From Psychrobacter sp. I-STPA10 (GTDB lineage Bacteria > Pseudomonadota > Gammaproteobacteria > Pseudomonadales > Moraxellaceae): 64,000 nt of DNA. The stretch lies in assembly GCF_021012795.1 (NCBI RefSeq), contig NZ_VFYU01000024.1:1-64000 (forward strand). Direction: 5' to 3'. Positions 1 to 10,022 of the stretch are shown here, piece by piece (within the stretch, counting starts at the first letter, position 1; each line of letters opens with the position of its first letter). The notes below the pieces were generated by a model, which saw nothing but the letters and a program-made list of their open reading frames with translations, ran no database searches and had not been told where the DNA came from. The position numbers and the translations under genes are program-made.

Positions 1-129
1 GGGTTTGGGAGGGGTCATATATCAATTTAGTAAAATAAGTTGAGAGTGAGGTTTTATATAGAAAAATATATAGACAAGGTTTAACCATTCGTATTTGATA
101 CATTATCCATATAGGTAGATAGATATTTT
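1..129 (+). other. Left edge, possible end of an upstream gene (ftsW expected)
   Basis: Short open stretches run in from the left edge and close at position 30 (frame 1) or 43 (frame 2). In this cluster ftsW normally precedes murG, so one of these may be its last codons, but too little is present to identify a protein. The rest is AT-rich DNA leading into murG, with no clear promoter. Confidence 0.25.
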
Positions 130-1233
130 ATGAACAAACCACAAATATTAATGATGGCAGCAGGGACAGGCGGGCATGTGTTTCCTGCTTTGGCAGTAGC
201 AGAAGAATTAACCCGTCGTGGTGCAGTGATTCATTGGCTGGGTACACCCAATGGCATGGAAAATGATTTGGTACGTCCCAAAGGTTATGCTTTTCATAGT
301 ATTGAGATGCAAGGGCTGCGCGGTAAAGGCATCGGACGAGTACTTAAAATGCCATTTACCTTATCTGCGGCGACCATGGCGGCGGTAAAAGTGATTAAAG
401 CAAATAAAATTGATGTGGTCGTTGGTTTTGGGGGATATGTCACCGCACCAGGTGGTCTGGCAGCAAAAGCAACAGGCGTACCGCTGATTGTCCATGAGCA
501 AAATGCCATTGCGGGTATGAGTAATCGTTATTTGGCAAAAATGGCAACTAAAGTGCTACAAGCATTTGAAGATACCTTTGGTGATAGCACGGCCAAAGAA
601 AATCCCAAATTGGTGACAGTAGGTAATCCTGTTCGAGCAGAAATTATCGCCATAGAGCCGCCAGAAGTTCGCTATAACGTGGAAGATAACAGCCCGCTGA
701 AACTCTTGGTGGTTGGTGGCTCATTGGGTGCACAAGTATTAAACGAAACCATTCCTGCCACGTTGGCATTAATTGATAAGCCATTCAATGTGCGCCATCA
801 GTGTGGACAGAAAAATGTTGAGTCAGCTCAGGCGAATTATGCACCATTAACTGACAGTCCACATCAAGTCACTATCCTGCCTTTTATAGAAGACATGGCA
901 GCGGCGTATGCGTGGGCAGATTTGATTGTTTGCCGAGCAGGAGCATTGACAGTAACAGAGATTCAAAATGTTGGTTTGGCAGCCATTTTTGTACCATTGC
1001 CACATGCAGTTGATGACCATCAAACCGCTAATGCCCGCTTTTTGGCAGTAGAAGATGCTGCTTATCTGGTGCCACAAAGCAAATTTAATGTTGAATACCT
1101 CAAAGAGATATTATTAGATTTAGATCGCAATAAATGTCTTGAGATGGCTAAAAAAGGTAAAGCAACTGCCATACCTGGTGCGACCATGCGGACTGCCAAT
1201 GAAATTATGGCTGTTTTACCCACTGAGCTATAA
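130..1233 (+). CDS. murG: MurG, lipid II synthase (GlcNAc transferase)
   Basis: MurG is a GT28 family glycosyltransferase on the inner face of the cytoplasmic membrane. It transfers GlcNAc from UDP-GlcNAc to lipid I, giving lipid II. The 367-residue length is usual for the family. The N-terminal glycine loop GTGGHVFPALAVAEEL lies at residues 12-27. A second loop, VGGSLGAQ, is near residue 194, and the donor-site segment CRAGALTVTE is near residue 267. The ribosome site before the ATG is weak. It is followed after 86 bp by murC, the standard dcw order. The call is secure. Confidence 0.97.
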   Translation: MNKPQILMMAAGTGGHVFPALAVAEELTRRGAVIHWLGTPNGMENDLVRPKGYAFHSIEMQGLRGKGIGRVLKMPFTLSAATMAAVKVIKANKIDVVVGFGGYVTAPGGLAAKATGVPLIVHEQNAIAGMSNRYLAKMATKVLQAFEDTFGDSTAKENPKLVTVGNPVRAEIIAIEPPEVRYNVEDNSPLKLLVVGGSLGAQVLNETIPATLALIDKPFNVRHQCGQKNVESAQANYAPLTDSPHQVTILPFIEDMAAAYAWADLIVCRAGALTVTEIQNVGLAAIFVPLPHAVDDHQTANARFLAVEDAAYLVPQSKFNVEYLKEILLDLDRNKCLEMAKKGKATAIPGATMRTANEIMAVLPTEL

Positions 1234-1319
1234 ATTTAGCTTATTTTGTGTGATTTAGTCTTAATTTTATTGTAATTAATGGTATTATTTTTAGTCATTT
1301 TACTAAAGAGAGTAGAGCT

Positions 1320-2765
1320 ATGTCTAAGCCCACCTTACCCAAACGCCTAATTGAAATTCCAGAAATGCGTCGTATTCAGTGTATCCACTTTGTGGGTATT
1401 GGTGGTGCGGGTATGTGTGGCATTGCTGAGGTAATGAAAAACCAAGGCTATGTGGTGAGTGGCTCAGACATCAAAGCCAGTGTGGTCACTCATCGTCTTG
1501 AAGATATTGGCATCAAAGTATATATCGGGCATGACTCCAAAAATATTGCTAATGCCGATGTGGTGGTGGTGTCATCTGCCATTGATCGCAGTAATCCTGA
1601 AATCCAATCTGCCCTCAAAGCGCGTCTACCTGTGGTACGCCGTGCCGATATGCTTGGAGAGCTGATGCGCTATCGTCATGGTATTGCGGTGGCAGGGGCA
1701 CATGGTAAAACCACCACCACCAGTCTTTTGACCATGATGATGACTGAGGCAGGCTTTGACCCGACCTATGTTATTGGTGGAAAGCTTAATGCTTCTGGTA
1801 AAAATGCCTCATTGGGACAAAGTCGATTTTTGATAGCCGAAGCGGATGAATCAGACGCATCATTTTTATCTTTGCGTCCGATGGCAGCGATTGTTACCAA
1901 CATCGATCAAGACCACATGGAAACTTATGAGAACAGCTTTGATAAACTCAAAGCGGCTTATATTCAGTTTTTGCAAAACATGCCATTTTATGGTTTGGCA
2001 GTGGTTTGTGGTGATGACGAAGAGCTATATGCGATGATTGATGATATTGCCCGTCCTGTGCTTACCTTTGGTTTTTTACCCCACAATAATGTGCAAGCGA
2101 CCGATGTGGTTGTCGATGGCACAAAAACCCACTTTACCGTGTTGCGCCGAGATAATGAACCGCTACGCTTGACCCTCAATATTCCAGGGCAGCATAATGT
2201 ATTAAATGCTCTTGCTGCCATTACCATGGCGACAGATGAAGGGGTAGATGATGCAGCGATACAACGGGCATTAGAGAAATTTGCTGGTGTTGGTCGCCGC
2301 TTTGAGCAGCAAGCTTGTGTGGCAAAAGATGATGGTGATGTGCTGCTCATTGATGATTATGGGCATCACCCCAAAGAAGTGCAAGCGACGATTGATGCTG
2401 CCCGCCAAAGCTATCCTGAACGCCGCTTAGTGATGTTATTTCAACCACACCGTTATAGCCGTACGCGGGATTGTTTTGATGACTTTGTCTCTGTGTTATC
2501 CAAAGTGGATTCGCTGTTGTTGATGGATGTTTACAGCGCTGGTGAATCCCCTATTTTGGGCGCAGATACCAAGGCATTGGCACGCAGTATACGTTTGCGT
2601 GGTGAAGTTGAGCCGATGCTGGTTGACAAAGACAATCTTGCACCCATTATGCAAAAGCTATTACAAGCTGGAGATTTGCTCATTACCCAAGGCGCAGGCA
2701 ATGTCGGTCAGGTATCACAGACATTGGCAGAAAATCAGCTCTATTTAACCAATCAGTCTAGTTAA
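1320..2765 (+). CDS. murC: MurC, UDP-N-acetylmuramate--L-alanine ligase
   Basis: This cytoplasmic ATP-dependent ligase adds L-alanine to UDP-MurNAc, the first step of stem peptide assembly. It has 481 residues, the normal length. The N-terminal UDP-binding glycine motif [10 protein letters not shown] is near residue 22. The Mur-ligase P-loop [10 protein letters not shown] is near residue 126, and DDYGHHPKE marks the C-terminal ligase domain. An AAAGAGAG-type ribosome site precedes the ATG. It lies between murG and ddl on the same strand with gaps under 90 bp, so co-transcription is likely. In many relatives murB follows; here ddl follows directly. Confidence 0.97.
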   Translation: MSKPTLPKRLIEIPEMRRIQCIHFVGIGGAGMCGIAEVMKNQGYVVSGSDIKASVVTHRLEDIGIKVYIGHDSKNIANADVVVVSSAIDRSNPEIQSALKARLPVVRRADMLGELMRYRHGIAVAGAHGKTTTTSLLTMMMTEAGFDPTYVIGGKLNASGKNASLGQSRFLIAEADESDASFLSLRPMAAIVTNIDQDHMETYENSFDKLKAAYIQFLQNMPFYGLAVVCGDDEELYAMIDDIARPVLTFGFLPHNNVQATDVVVDGTKTHFTVLRRDNEPLRLTLNIPGQHNVLNALAAITMATDEGVDDAAIQRALEKFAGVGRRFEQQACVAKDDGDVLLIDDYGHHPKEVQATIDAARQSYPERRLVMLFQPHRYSRTRDCFDDFVSVLSKVDSLLLMDVYSAGESPILGADTKALARSIRLRGEVEPMLVDKDNLAPIMQKLLQAGDLLITQGAGNVGQVSQTLAENQLYLTNQSS

Positions 2766-2848
2766 GCATTAGTATTGTATTGCTTAGCATAGAGAGCATA
2801 AAAGTTTTTAACCCTGATATTTTTAAAGTTCCAATTGAGTAAGCCATT

Positions 2849-3832
2849 ATGAGCCAAACTACATTATCTGATCAAAACCAACCATCGAATGCGGATGCAA
2901 CTATTAATACCACCTTGCCCAAAGATCCCAGCGTCTTTGGTCGGGTCGCTGTGGTGTATGGGGGTAATAGTAATGAACGTGTTGTGTCCATTGATAGTGG
3001 CTCAGCTGTATTAAAGGCATTGCAAGACTATGGCGTGGATGTGACTCATTTTGATCCCAAAACAGACGATATTTTGGCCCTGAGAGACTATGATCGAGTG
3101 TTTAATGTGTTGCATGGTCGGGGTGGGGAAGATGGACTACTACAAGGTTTGCTTGAATGGTTTAACATTCCTCAAACAGGCTCTGGCGTATTGGCATCGG
3201 CAATTGGTATGGACAAAGTACGTACCAAGCAGCTATGGCATGGGTGTGGCTTATCGACAGCGCCATTTTCACTATTGACAGCAGATACAGATTGGCAACA
3301 AGTAGTGAATACTTTGGGATTACCATTAATCGTTAAGCCTGTGCATGAAGGGTCTAGTATTGGTATGACCAAAGTAAATCAGCTAGATGAATTGCCTGCT
3401 GCTTATGAAACAGCCGCTGCTTGTGGCGATGCAGTGATGGCAGAAAAATGGATTACAGGGCGTGAATTTACCATCGTGATTATTGATGATGACGCCTATC
3501 CTGTCATTCGCCTAGAGCCTGCTGATATTACCAACTTTTATGATTTTGAAGCAAAATACAATCGCAATGACACAGGTTATTATATCCCGTGCGGTTTGTC
3601 AGAGGCGGATGAAAAGCATTTACAAGCCCTAAGTTTGGCAGCATTTAAAGCAGTCAATGCCAAAGGTTGGGGTAGAATAGATGCCATGCAAGATGAGCAA
3701 GGTAATTTTTGGTTATTAGAAATCAATACCGTACCGGGTATGACCAGTCATAGTTTAGTACCCATGGCTGCCAAAGCTCGGGGCATGGATTTTCAAACCC
3801 TATGTGTGCATATCTTAGCGCAAACATTATGA
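2849..3832 (+). CDS. ddl: D-alanine--D-alanine ligase (DdlB type)
   Basis: The enzyme makes the D-Ala-D-Ala dipeptide that MurF adds to the peptidoglycan precursor. It is an ATP-grasp enzyme of 327 residues. The N-terminal VAVVYGGNSNERVVS region starts near residue 33, the LHGRGGEDG loop is near residue 87, and the EINTVPGMTSHS metal and substrate motif is near residue 290. About 30 polar residues precede the core, longer than the E. coli enzyme. No internal methionine closer to the core has an obvious ribosome site, so the extension may be real. About 300 bp of AT-rich DNA with no recognisable gene separate it from ftsQ. Confidence 0.95.
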   Translation: MSQTTLSDQNQPSNADATINTTLPKDPSVFGRVAVVYGGNSNERVVSIDSGSAVLKALQDYGVDVTHFDPKTDDILALRDYDRVFNVLHGRGGEDGLLQGLLEWFNIPQTGSGVLASAIGMDKVRTKQLWHGCGLSTAPFSLLTADTDWQQVVNTLGLPLIVKPVHEGSSIGMTKVNQLDELPAAYETAAACGDAVMAEKWITGREFTIVIIDDDAYPVIRLEPADITNFYDFEAKYNRNDTGYYIPCGLSEADEKHLQALSLAAFKAVNAKGWGRIDAMQDEQGNFWLLEINTVPGMTSHSLVPMAAKARGMDFQTLCVHILAQTL

Positions 3833-4131
3833 TCATTAGTAATCAAATAAACCATCAAATTGATTAATATTGTTGATGAGTATTTTGTAATATTAAAACA
3901 TAACAGCTATGGTTATTGTTTTAGTGACTGATAAGCTGCCTATAAAAGATTTCAAAAATACTGGGGTTTTATGACAAAATAGGCTACTATTCAATCAATA
4001 ATGCTGTGCCATTTATTGTATTATCTATTTGAAATAGAAGATAAAATTTAAATAGTAAAAATAGATAGTTTGGTGAAGATTGAATATTAAATCTAATGTC
4101 AGTTATCAAAATTTAGTAGGCATTCAATGCA

Positions 4132-4947
4132 ATGAGAAGTGGCATGGATAAAAGCACGACACAGCAGGTAGATGATATATCTGCCACAAAAAAAAACGCC
4201 TTATTTTATTTATCAGATTCAATGAAGTCCAAACTGATGTATTTACTGACGGTACCTTTTATTGTCGTTGGTATTTTTATGGTACTGAATAATCTGTATC
4301 ACGCACCACCTGCACAAATTATTGTTGATCCCAAAAACCTCTCCGCTACACAATACCAATTGTTAAATGAGACCATGCAAGCACAGCAGGTGGGTAGCTT
4401 CTTTAGTACCAATCTACCTGTATTACAAGATGCTGCACTACAAATGCCTTGGATAGAGGATGTTAGTATCCAAAGGGATTGGAATCGGGGTATTGTTATT
4501 TCTGTATTACCACGCCAGCCTGTAGCAAAGTTTGGTAGTGAACGTCTTATTGATGCACAGGGTCAAGCGTATATTCCTGCAGATGCTCGCTCATTGCAGC
4601 AACCTAACTTTGTTACCCTACAAGGTGGCACTGAGCAATCAGCATTGATTATGCAAATGATGCAGCAAGTGAATATGTGGTATGCACCTGCTGATATAAA
4701 GGTACAAGACATTTTTTTATCCCCTAGAATGACATGGCTATTTCGCTTTGATAATGGCATGCGTATTATTGTCGATAATGAAAACACTTATCAAAAATTA
4801 TTTGCAGTCAGTCAAATATTGGTCAATCAATTGGCAAGTAGACGTGATGAAATTCAGTCGATAGATCTGAGGTATAAAAATGGATTTGCCATTACATGGA
4901 AAACAGATAATATAGAGCCAACCTCTTTATTAGATACACAAGATTAG
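4132..4947 (+). CDS. ftsQ: FtsQ, divisome membrane protein
   Basis: FtsQ is a bitopic inner membrane protein that bridges early and late division proteins through its periplasmic POTRA and beta domains. Of 271 residues, about 34 form a cytoplasmic tail. One membrane helix follows (about residues 35-55, LMYLLTVPFIVVGIF). The POTRA region begins near residue 61, with the FtsQ-type segment LPVLQDAALQMPWIEDVSI. A second ATG at 4144 has GAGAAG upstream and is an equally plausible start. The position between ddl and ftsA is diagnostic. Sequence conservation in this family is low, so the name rests on topology and context. Confidence 0.9.
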   Translation: MRSGMDKSTTQQVDDISATKKNALFYLSDSMKSKLMYLLTVPFIVVGIFMVLNNLYHAPPAQIIVDPKNLSATQYQLLNETMQAQQVGSFFSTNLPVLQDAALQMPWIEDVSIQRDWNRGIVISVLPRQPVAKFGSERLIDAQGQAYIPADARSLQQPNFVTLQGGTEQSALIMQMMQQVNMWYAPADIKVQDIFLSPRMTWLFRFDNGMRIIVDNENTYQKLFAVSQILVNQLASRRDEIQSIDLRYKNGFAITWKTDNIEPTSLLDTQD

Positions 4948-5439
4948 ATACATAAGTACTATTATTGGGTAGTGATGAAGATACGAATGATACGGTTATT
5001 AACGTATTATAATATTTGTGTACAAGTTTTATAGGACTATGTATCTAGATAATGATAAACGCATGTTAATTCCTTATAATACTGTGGTATAGCTCTGTTT
5101 AAATATTTTTATTGAATTATTTTTTAAGATTATAAATAGCTTTTCTTTTAGGATTTGTCCCGTTTAATGAGTTGTATAATGAATAGTATTAAAAACATTA
5201 GTTTGTACTATAAAGATTTATAATACATTTTTTATTTACCTTATCACTAAATTTATTTATATTATAGTTTAACTTAGTCGGCAGGATAGACTAAAGTCGT
5301 GTGTATTATTTAATATCTTATATAGTACTATAGTACCTTAATTAATTTAGTATCTTAATTTCATTCTTAGTCTTATTATAAGACAGTCTTTTCACCCCTT
5401 ACGCCTATTATTAGCGTTTTATTTCACTAGTGTTATATC
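4948..5439. other. Long AT-rich spacer between ftsQ and ftsA
   Basis: This stretch of 492 bp contains no supportable gene. It is strongly AT-rich, with several TATAAT-like stretches and short inverted repeats such as TAGTACTATAGTAC near 5325. Promoters for ftsA are expected here but no single sigma-70 pair stands out. In E. coli, ftsQ and ftsA are adjacent, so this spacing is unusual. Confidence 0.6.
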
Positions 5440-6720
5440 ATGAAGAATACGGAAAATTTGGTTGTTGTTCACTTGAGTGCCACAGCGATTTATGCTGTTA
5501 TTGGACAAGTTGTATCTGCTGATGATATCCGTATCATGGGTGTGGGACAAGTGAAAAGTGATGATTTTTTTCGTGGTCAAATCATCCATTGGGAGCGACT
5601 AAAAAAAAGTATTAAGCAAGCTATTTTTGATGCAGAAGAGATGGCAAATTGCCGTGTGCATTCAGTTTGGCTGTCTTTATCTACGCCTGAATTATTCAGT
5701 AAAAATAGCTTTGGTACAGTGAGTATTGAAACTGAAACAGTAGAGAATAAAGATATTGTGCAAGCTTTAAGTCTGGCAAAAGCGGCTGACATGCCAAATG
5801 ATTATTACCTGATGCATCACTGTCAGCAAGGCATTGTCGTAGATGGTCAGGAGAGCATGGTAGATGATGCCATTGGTATGTATACTAAGCAAATTTCGGT
5901 GATGTATCATTTAATGATGTTGCCTGTGGCAAGTGGTCAAAACTTGCAGCGATTACTGCAAGCGTGTGATGTGAGTATTGACCACATACTCTTTGATGCA
6001 GTTTCTAGTGCCGAATACAGCTTGATGCCTGATGAGAAAAGACAGGGTGTGTGCCTACTTGATATTGGTGCCAGTACCACCAGTGTTTGTGTCTATCGTG
6101 AAAACAAATTAATATTTACCCATTGTGTGCCAGAAGGCAGCTATAATGTGACCATGGATATCTCTGTTGATTTGGGCTTAACCATGGCTGAGGCTGAAAA
6201 ACTGAAAAAAACTTATGGAACAGTTGATGTGCAGAGCATTGATGCCAGTCAGTTTATGATGCTCAAACGTCAAGGTGTGGCTGATGAGGTAATGATCAAT
6301 CTACTAGAGCTCGCTAAAATTATGGAGGCGCGCTATATTGAGATTTTACGTGCGGTTTTTGTGGAGCTGAATAAAGCAGGTTTGGTAGAGTATCTTGATA
6401 GAGGTATTGTATTGTCTGGGGGTGGCAGTCAGGTTAAAGGTATGGTGGCTTTTTGCAAACGTCTATTAAATATGCCTGTATATTTAACTAACTCTCATCC
6501 AGCCATTACAGCTTACAATCACTTTGATGATGATAAGCGTTTTGAACACTTGACCCAGCAGGTGAACCGAAGAGCCTATCAAACTGCTTTTGGTGCGCTT
6601 TTATATACTCAAAGTGAGCAGTTTCAGCATAGTGAAAAAAGTTCCCCTGATGCTTTACAATACAGTCGATTTAGTCGTATTAGAACCCACTTGGATGGGT
6701 TTTTAAAACGTATTTTATAG
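5440..6720 (+). CDS. ftsA: FtsA, actin-like divisome protein
   Basis: FtsA is a membrane-associated actin homologue that tethers FtsZ to the inner membrane and signals to the septal synthases. It has 426 residues. The nucleotide-binding segment LLDIGASTTSVCVY lies near residue 205 and the adenosine motif VLSGGGSQVKGM near residue 325. The C-terminal SRIRTHLDGFLKRIL fits the amphipathic membrane-targeting helix. Its position just before ftsZ is standard, but the 425-bp gap to ftsZ is longer than usual. Confidence 0.96.
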   Translation: MKNTENLVVVHLSATAIYAVIGQVVSADDIRIMGVGQVKSDDFFRGQIIHWERLKKSIKQAIFDAEEMANCRVHSVWLSLSTPELFSKNSFGTVSIETETVENKDIVQALSLAKAADMPNDYYLMHHCQQGIVVDGQESMVDDAIGMYTKQISVMYHLMMLPVASGQNLQRLLQACDVSIDHILFDAVSSAEYSLMPDEKRQGVCLLDIGASTTSVCVYRENKLIFTHCVPEGSYNVTMDISVDLGLTMAEAEKLKKTYGTVDVQSIDASQFMMLKRQGVADEVMINLLELAKIMEARYIEILRAVFVELNKAGLVEYLDRGIVLSGGGSQVKGMVAFCKRLLNMPVYLTNSHPAITAYNHFDDDKRFEHLTQQVNRRAYQTAFGALLYTQSEQFQHSEKSSPDALQYSRFSRIRTHLDGFLKRIL

Positions 6721-7154
6721 CCAAATATAATATACTAAAGGTAGTGTATTAATACTTTTATACTTTTATTAATATATTAAATTTTTATTAATATACTAAC
6801 TAATATTTGATGATTGATTAATGTATGCAAGGCTCATACGCAGATAGATGTGGTCTGTATTGGTTGTGCTTGCCTTGAGGTGACATTATACTGATTATAT
6901 TATATCTATGTATATAAGCTGAGCATAGAGCACAGCATATTATAAAATGCGACTAACGCCATGTTTATTGGTAAAGATATTTTAGTCTATGCTATTTTAG
7001 CTCTTGTTTGCTTTAGAATATTTGCCAATTGAAAACAGATTATTATTGAACTTTAAATATCTTTAAAATTTAAAAACGTAACTTATTTAAGATCGAGCAT
7101 TGTGGCACATTGATATTGATTGAAATGATGCACGATTAAGGGAGAATGTATAAT
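6721..7154. other. AT-rich spacer between ftsA and ftsZ
   Basis: No gene is seen in this roughly 430-bp gap. It contains runs of TTAATATA-type sequence (6745-6800) and probably the ftsZ promoters. A strong ribosome site AAGGGAG lies at 7138-7144, which places the ftsZ start at 7155. Confidence 0.5.
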
Positions 7155-8357
7155 ATGACAACATTTACCATGTCTGATGACAGCCAGATCCACAATAATG
7201 GTCAAGCACGTTTTACAGTCTTTGGCGTGGGTGGCGGTGGTGGTAATGCCGTAGAGCACATGGTACAACAAGGTATCAAAGGGGTTACCTTTGTTTGTGC
7301 TAATACTGATCGTCAGGCACTCGATAGGCTGACCGCTGAGCACAAACTACAGCTGGGTGCAAAAACAAACCGTGGACTTGGTGCAGGTGCTAATCCTGAG
7401 GTGGGACGTGAAGCTGCTGAGAGTGAAGAAGAAGCAATTCGTAAATTGCTTGAAAACTCTGACATGGTGTTTATTACTGCTGGCATGGGTGGTGGTACGG
7501 GTACAGGTGCAGCACCTGTGGTTGCACGTATTGCTAAAGAGATGGAAATATTGACCGTAGCAGTCGTCACCACACCATTTAAATTTGAAGGTGGTAAACG
7601 TGTTAAAGCTGCTAAAGCAGGTATTGATCAGCTTACCAATTTTGTGGATTCTATTATTACCATTCCAAATGATAAGCTTTTGAGTGTCTATGGTAAAATC
7701 TCCATGCCAGAGGCTTTCAAAAAAGCAGATGATGTGTTGTTACATGCTGTGCAAGGTATTGCTGAGACCATCGCTCGTTCAGGTTTGGTAAATATTGACT
7801 TTAATGACATTCGTACGGCAATGACAGCAAAAGGTCATGCGATGATGGGGATTGGACGGGCTAGTGGCGATGATCGTGCACGACAAGCAACCGAAAAAGC
7901 CATCCGCTCGCCACTTCTTGATGATTTGCGCTTAGAAGATGCCAAAGGTTTGTTAGTCAATGTGGTGTCATCAGATACATTATCACTGGATGAATTTAGT
8001 CAAATCAGTGAAATTGTTGAGGGCATTACAGATACCGATGAAGCGAATATCTTCTATGGCTCAGTAGTGGATGCAGAAATGGGAGATGATTTGCATGTGA
8101 CTGTGATTGCGACAGGTTTAACCTTAGAAGATAAACCCAAACAAGAAGCAACTAAAAAAGTATTGTCAGCCCATAGTCATCAAGCAGTTGATCCCACCAC
8201 CCATACCAGTGCTTTAAATAATCAGAAAAAAACACAGTCACAACTCTTTCAAGACAGCATTACTAAAACTTCTTCAGGTGCCACAACTGCACCAGATGCG
8301 ACACAAACAAAAACCAATAGTATTCAAGATTATTTAAAGCGTCAGCAAAATCGCTAA
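7155..8357 (+). CDS. ftsZ: FtsZ, tubulin-like division GTPase
   Basis: FtsZ polymerises into the cytoplasmic Z ring. An ATG also exists at 7146, but the AAGGGAG ribosome site ends one base before it and ten bases before the ATG at 7155. The latter gives MTTFTMSDDSQ, 400 residues. The first glycine-rich loop GGGGGNAVEHM is near residue 26 and the tubulin signature GGGTGTGAAP near residue 112. A variable Q/T-rich linker covers about residues 330-385. The conserved tail IQDYLKRQ, which binds FtsA and ZipA-type partners, ends the protein. An intrinsic terminator follows at 8438. Confidence 0.97.
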   Translation: MTTFTMSDDSQIHNNGQARFTVFGVGGGGGNAVEHMVQQGIKGVTFVCANTDRQALDRLTAEHKLQLGAKTNRGLGAGANPEVGREAAESEEEAIRKLLENSDMVFITAGMGGGTGTGAAPVVARIAKEMEILTVAVVTTPFKFEGGKRVKAAKAGIDQLTNFVDSIITIPNDKLLSVYGKISMPEAFKKADDVLLHAVQGIAETIARSGLVNIDFNDIRTAMTAKGHAMMGIGRASGDDRARQATEKAIRSPLLDDLRLEDAKGLLVNVVSSDTLSLDEFSQISEIVEGITDTDEANIFYGSVVDAEMGDDLHVTVIATGLTLEDKPKQEATKKVLSAHSHQAVDPTTHTSALNNQKKTQSQLFQDSITKTSSGATTAPDATQTKTNSIQDYLKRQQNR

Positions 8358-8437
8358 ATAATGAGTCATTGAATCAACGGAATTCATCATTAATATAGCT
8401 AACTAGCCAGACACTATGCGTTAAAGTGTTTCTACAA

Positions 8438-8470
8438 AGCCAAATCAGCCTTGTCTGGTTTGGCTTTTTT
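8438..8470 (+). terminator. Intrinsic terminator after ftsZ
   Basis: AGCCAAA and TTTGGCT form a 7-bp stem, with a further inner CAG/CTG pairing, followed by six T residues. It lies 80 bp after the ftsZ stop and separates the ftsZ transcript from lpxC. Confidence 0.8.
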
Positions 8471-8820
8471 GATTTTATGGAGGTACATAAACCATAAGTA
8501 TATTTGCTTTATGGTGATAAATACCCCTGACTATAAGGTTATAGTCAAAGAACTACTAAACAGCTACAGTGTTAATCTTGTTTGCTGCATAACCCTACTA
8601 TCTGTAATCGGTTGCCTTGTATCTGTTTTGGACTTCTTTGACTATATAAAAATTTCTGAATAAAAATTTCTGAAAATAGATTTCAGTTTTCTTCATTTTT
8701 ATCTTGCGGTGTTGATGCTACAATATTAATGTAACAAATTATGTATAATGCAGTCTTACTAAATCCATATCAGCATCTTATAAAGCAAACTTGCAAACTT
8801 TTAATATTAAGAGAGTCAAT
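8471..8820. promoter_or_regulatory. lpxC upstream region with promoter
   Basis: No convincing gene is present. A perfect TATAAT lies at 8744-8749, about 75 bp before the lpxC start, with no good -35 box at the usual distance. A GAGAG ribosome site lies just before the ATG at 8821. The assignment as the lpxC promoter is an inference from position. Confidence 0.45.
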
Positions 8821-9717
8821 ATGAAGCAAAGAACCATTGCTGCTCCTGTACATATATCAGGAGTTGGTCTGCATAGTGGCAAAGAAGTATTATTAGAGCT
8901 ATTCCCCAGTGATAGTAACACTGGTATTGTTTTTGAGCGTTCAGATTTATCTGATACACCGCAAATCAAGGCAGATGCTTTGTTGGTTCAAGATACCATG
9001 ATGTCCTCTAATTTAGTGCAAGATGGTGTGCGTATTGGTACAGTTGAGCATTTATTAAGTGCCATTGCAGGATTGGGCATTGATAATCTTCTTATCCGTG
9101 TTTCGGCTGCTGAAATACCTATTATGGATGGTAGTGCTGCCCCTTTTATTGAGCTGATTAGACAAGCTGGGATTAAATGGCAGGCAGCAGATAAGCAGTT
9201 TTTGCAGGTGTTACGAGCAGTGCGGGTAACAGATGCTGATAAATGGGCAGAACTGTTACCTTATGATGGGTATCAATTGAATTTTGAAATAGATTTTGAT
9301 CATCCCGCTTTTGATAAGCGTTATCAGCGCGCCAGTTTAGAGTTTTCTAGTGAGGATTTTGTTGCTAATTTAAGTGCCGCACGTACTTTTGGTTTTTTGC
9401 ATGACATTGAGAAGATGCGTCAGCACAATCTGGCATTGGGTGGTAGTATGGAAAATGCCATCGTTATTGATGATCATAAAATCATGAATATGGAAGGGCT
9501 AAGATATGCTGATGAGTTTGTACGTCACAAAATCTTAGATGCGGTCGGCGATTTATCATTATGTGGTTATAGTTTATTGGCGCAATTTAATGCGTATAAA
9601 TCAGGGCATGCGCTAAACAATCGCCTCATCAGAAAATTGCTAAGTGATAAAAATAACTTTGAAATTGTAACATTTAATGACAGTAAAAAGGCCCCAGTCG
9701 CCTATTTAGAAGCGTAA
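8821..9717 (+). CDS. lpxC: LpxC, UDP-3-O-acyl-GlcNAc deacetylase
   Basis: LpxC is the zinc-dependent enzyme of the committed step in lipid A synthesis, acting in the cytosol. The start at 8821 (MKQRTIAAPVHISG) matches the family N-terminus and has a GAGAG ribosome site; an upstream in-frame ATG at 8791 lacks both. The protein has 298 residues. The first zinc ligand is in VEHLLSAI near residue 76. The other two are in HKILDAVGDL near residues 236 and 240. Location right after ftsZ is typical of gammaproteobacteria. In E. coli LpxC is degraded by FtsH, and an FtsH gene lies at 49.6 kb. Confidence 0.97.
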   Translation: MKQRTIAAPVHISGVGLHSGKEVLLELFPSDSNTGIVFERSDLSDTPQIKADALLVQDTMMSSNLVQDGVRIGTVEHLLSAIAGLGIDNLLIRVSAAEIPIMDGSAAPFIELIRQAGIKWQAADKQFLQVLRAVRVTDADKWAELLPYDGYQLNFEIDFDHPAFDKRYQRASLEFSSEDFVANLSAARTFGFLHDIEKMRQHNLALGGSMENAIVIDDHKIMNMEGLRYADEFVRHKILDAVGDLSLCGYSLLAQFNAYKSGHALNNRLIRKLLSDKNNFEIVTFNDSKKAPVAYLEA

Positions 9718-10022
9718 ATCATAGCATGATTGCTTAGATTCCATTTTTTTAGACTGCCAAAGCAACAATTGTGCAAGAAGTATTTTTTGATCAAAACTGA
9801 GGTGGGCAGAGTAGAGCATAGCCTTTAAAAAATAAATAATAATTTATTATGTTTTGCATAAAAGTTAGATAATTCGGTAAATCTAGAAAAAAAATATTTA
9901 TTTTTGCTATGAGTAGCAAAAATATTGGAAAATTATAAATAAAGAATTTATAAATAAATTAAGTAAAATTATTGCTGAATATAAATAAAAATTTACATAA
10001 AATATACAATGTAAAAACTCTG
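9718..10022. other. Convergent spacer between lpxC and dciA
   Basis: About 300 bp of very AT-rich sequence lies between two converging genes. It has A/T-rich inverted repeats around 9825-9850 but no clear terminator with a GC stem, and no gene is seen. Confidence 0.5.

Noticed and set aside
8451-8663. 70-codon plus-strand frame after ftsZ
   Set aside because: It begins inside the ftsZ terminator, has no ribosome site and an atypical composition.
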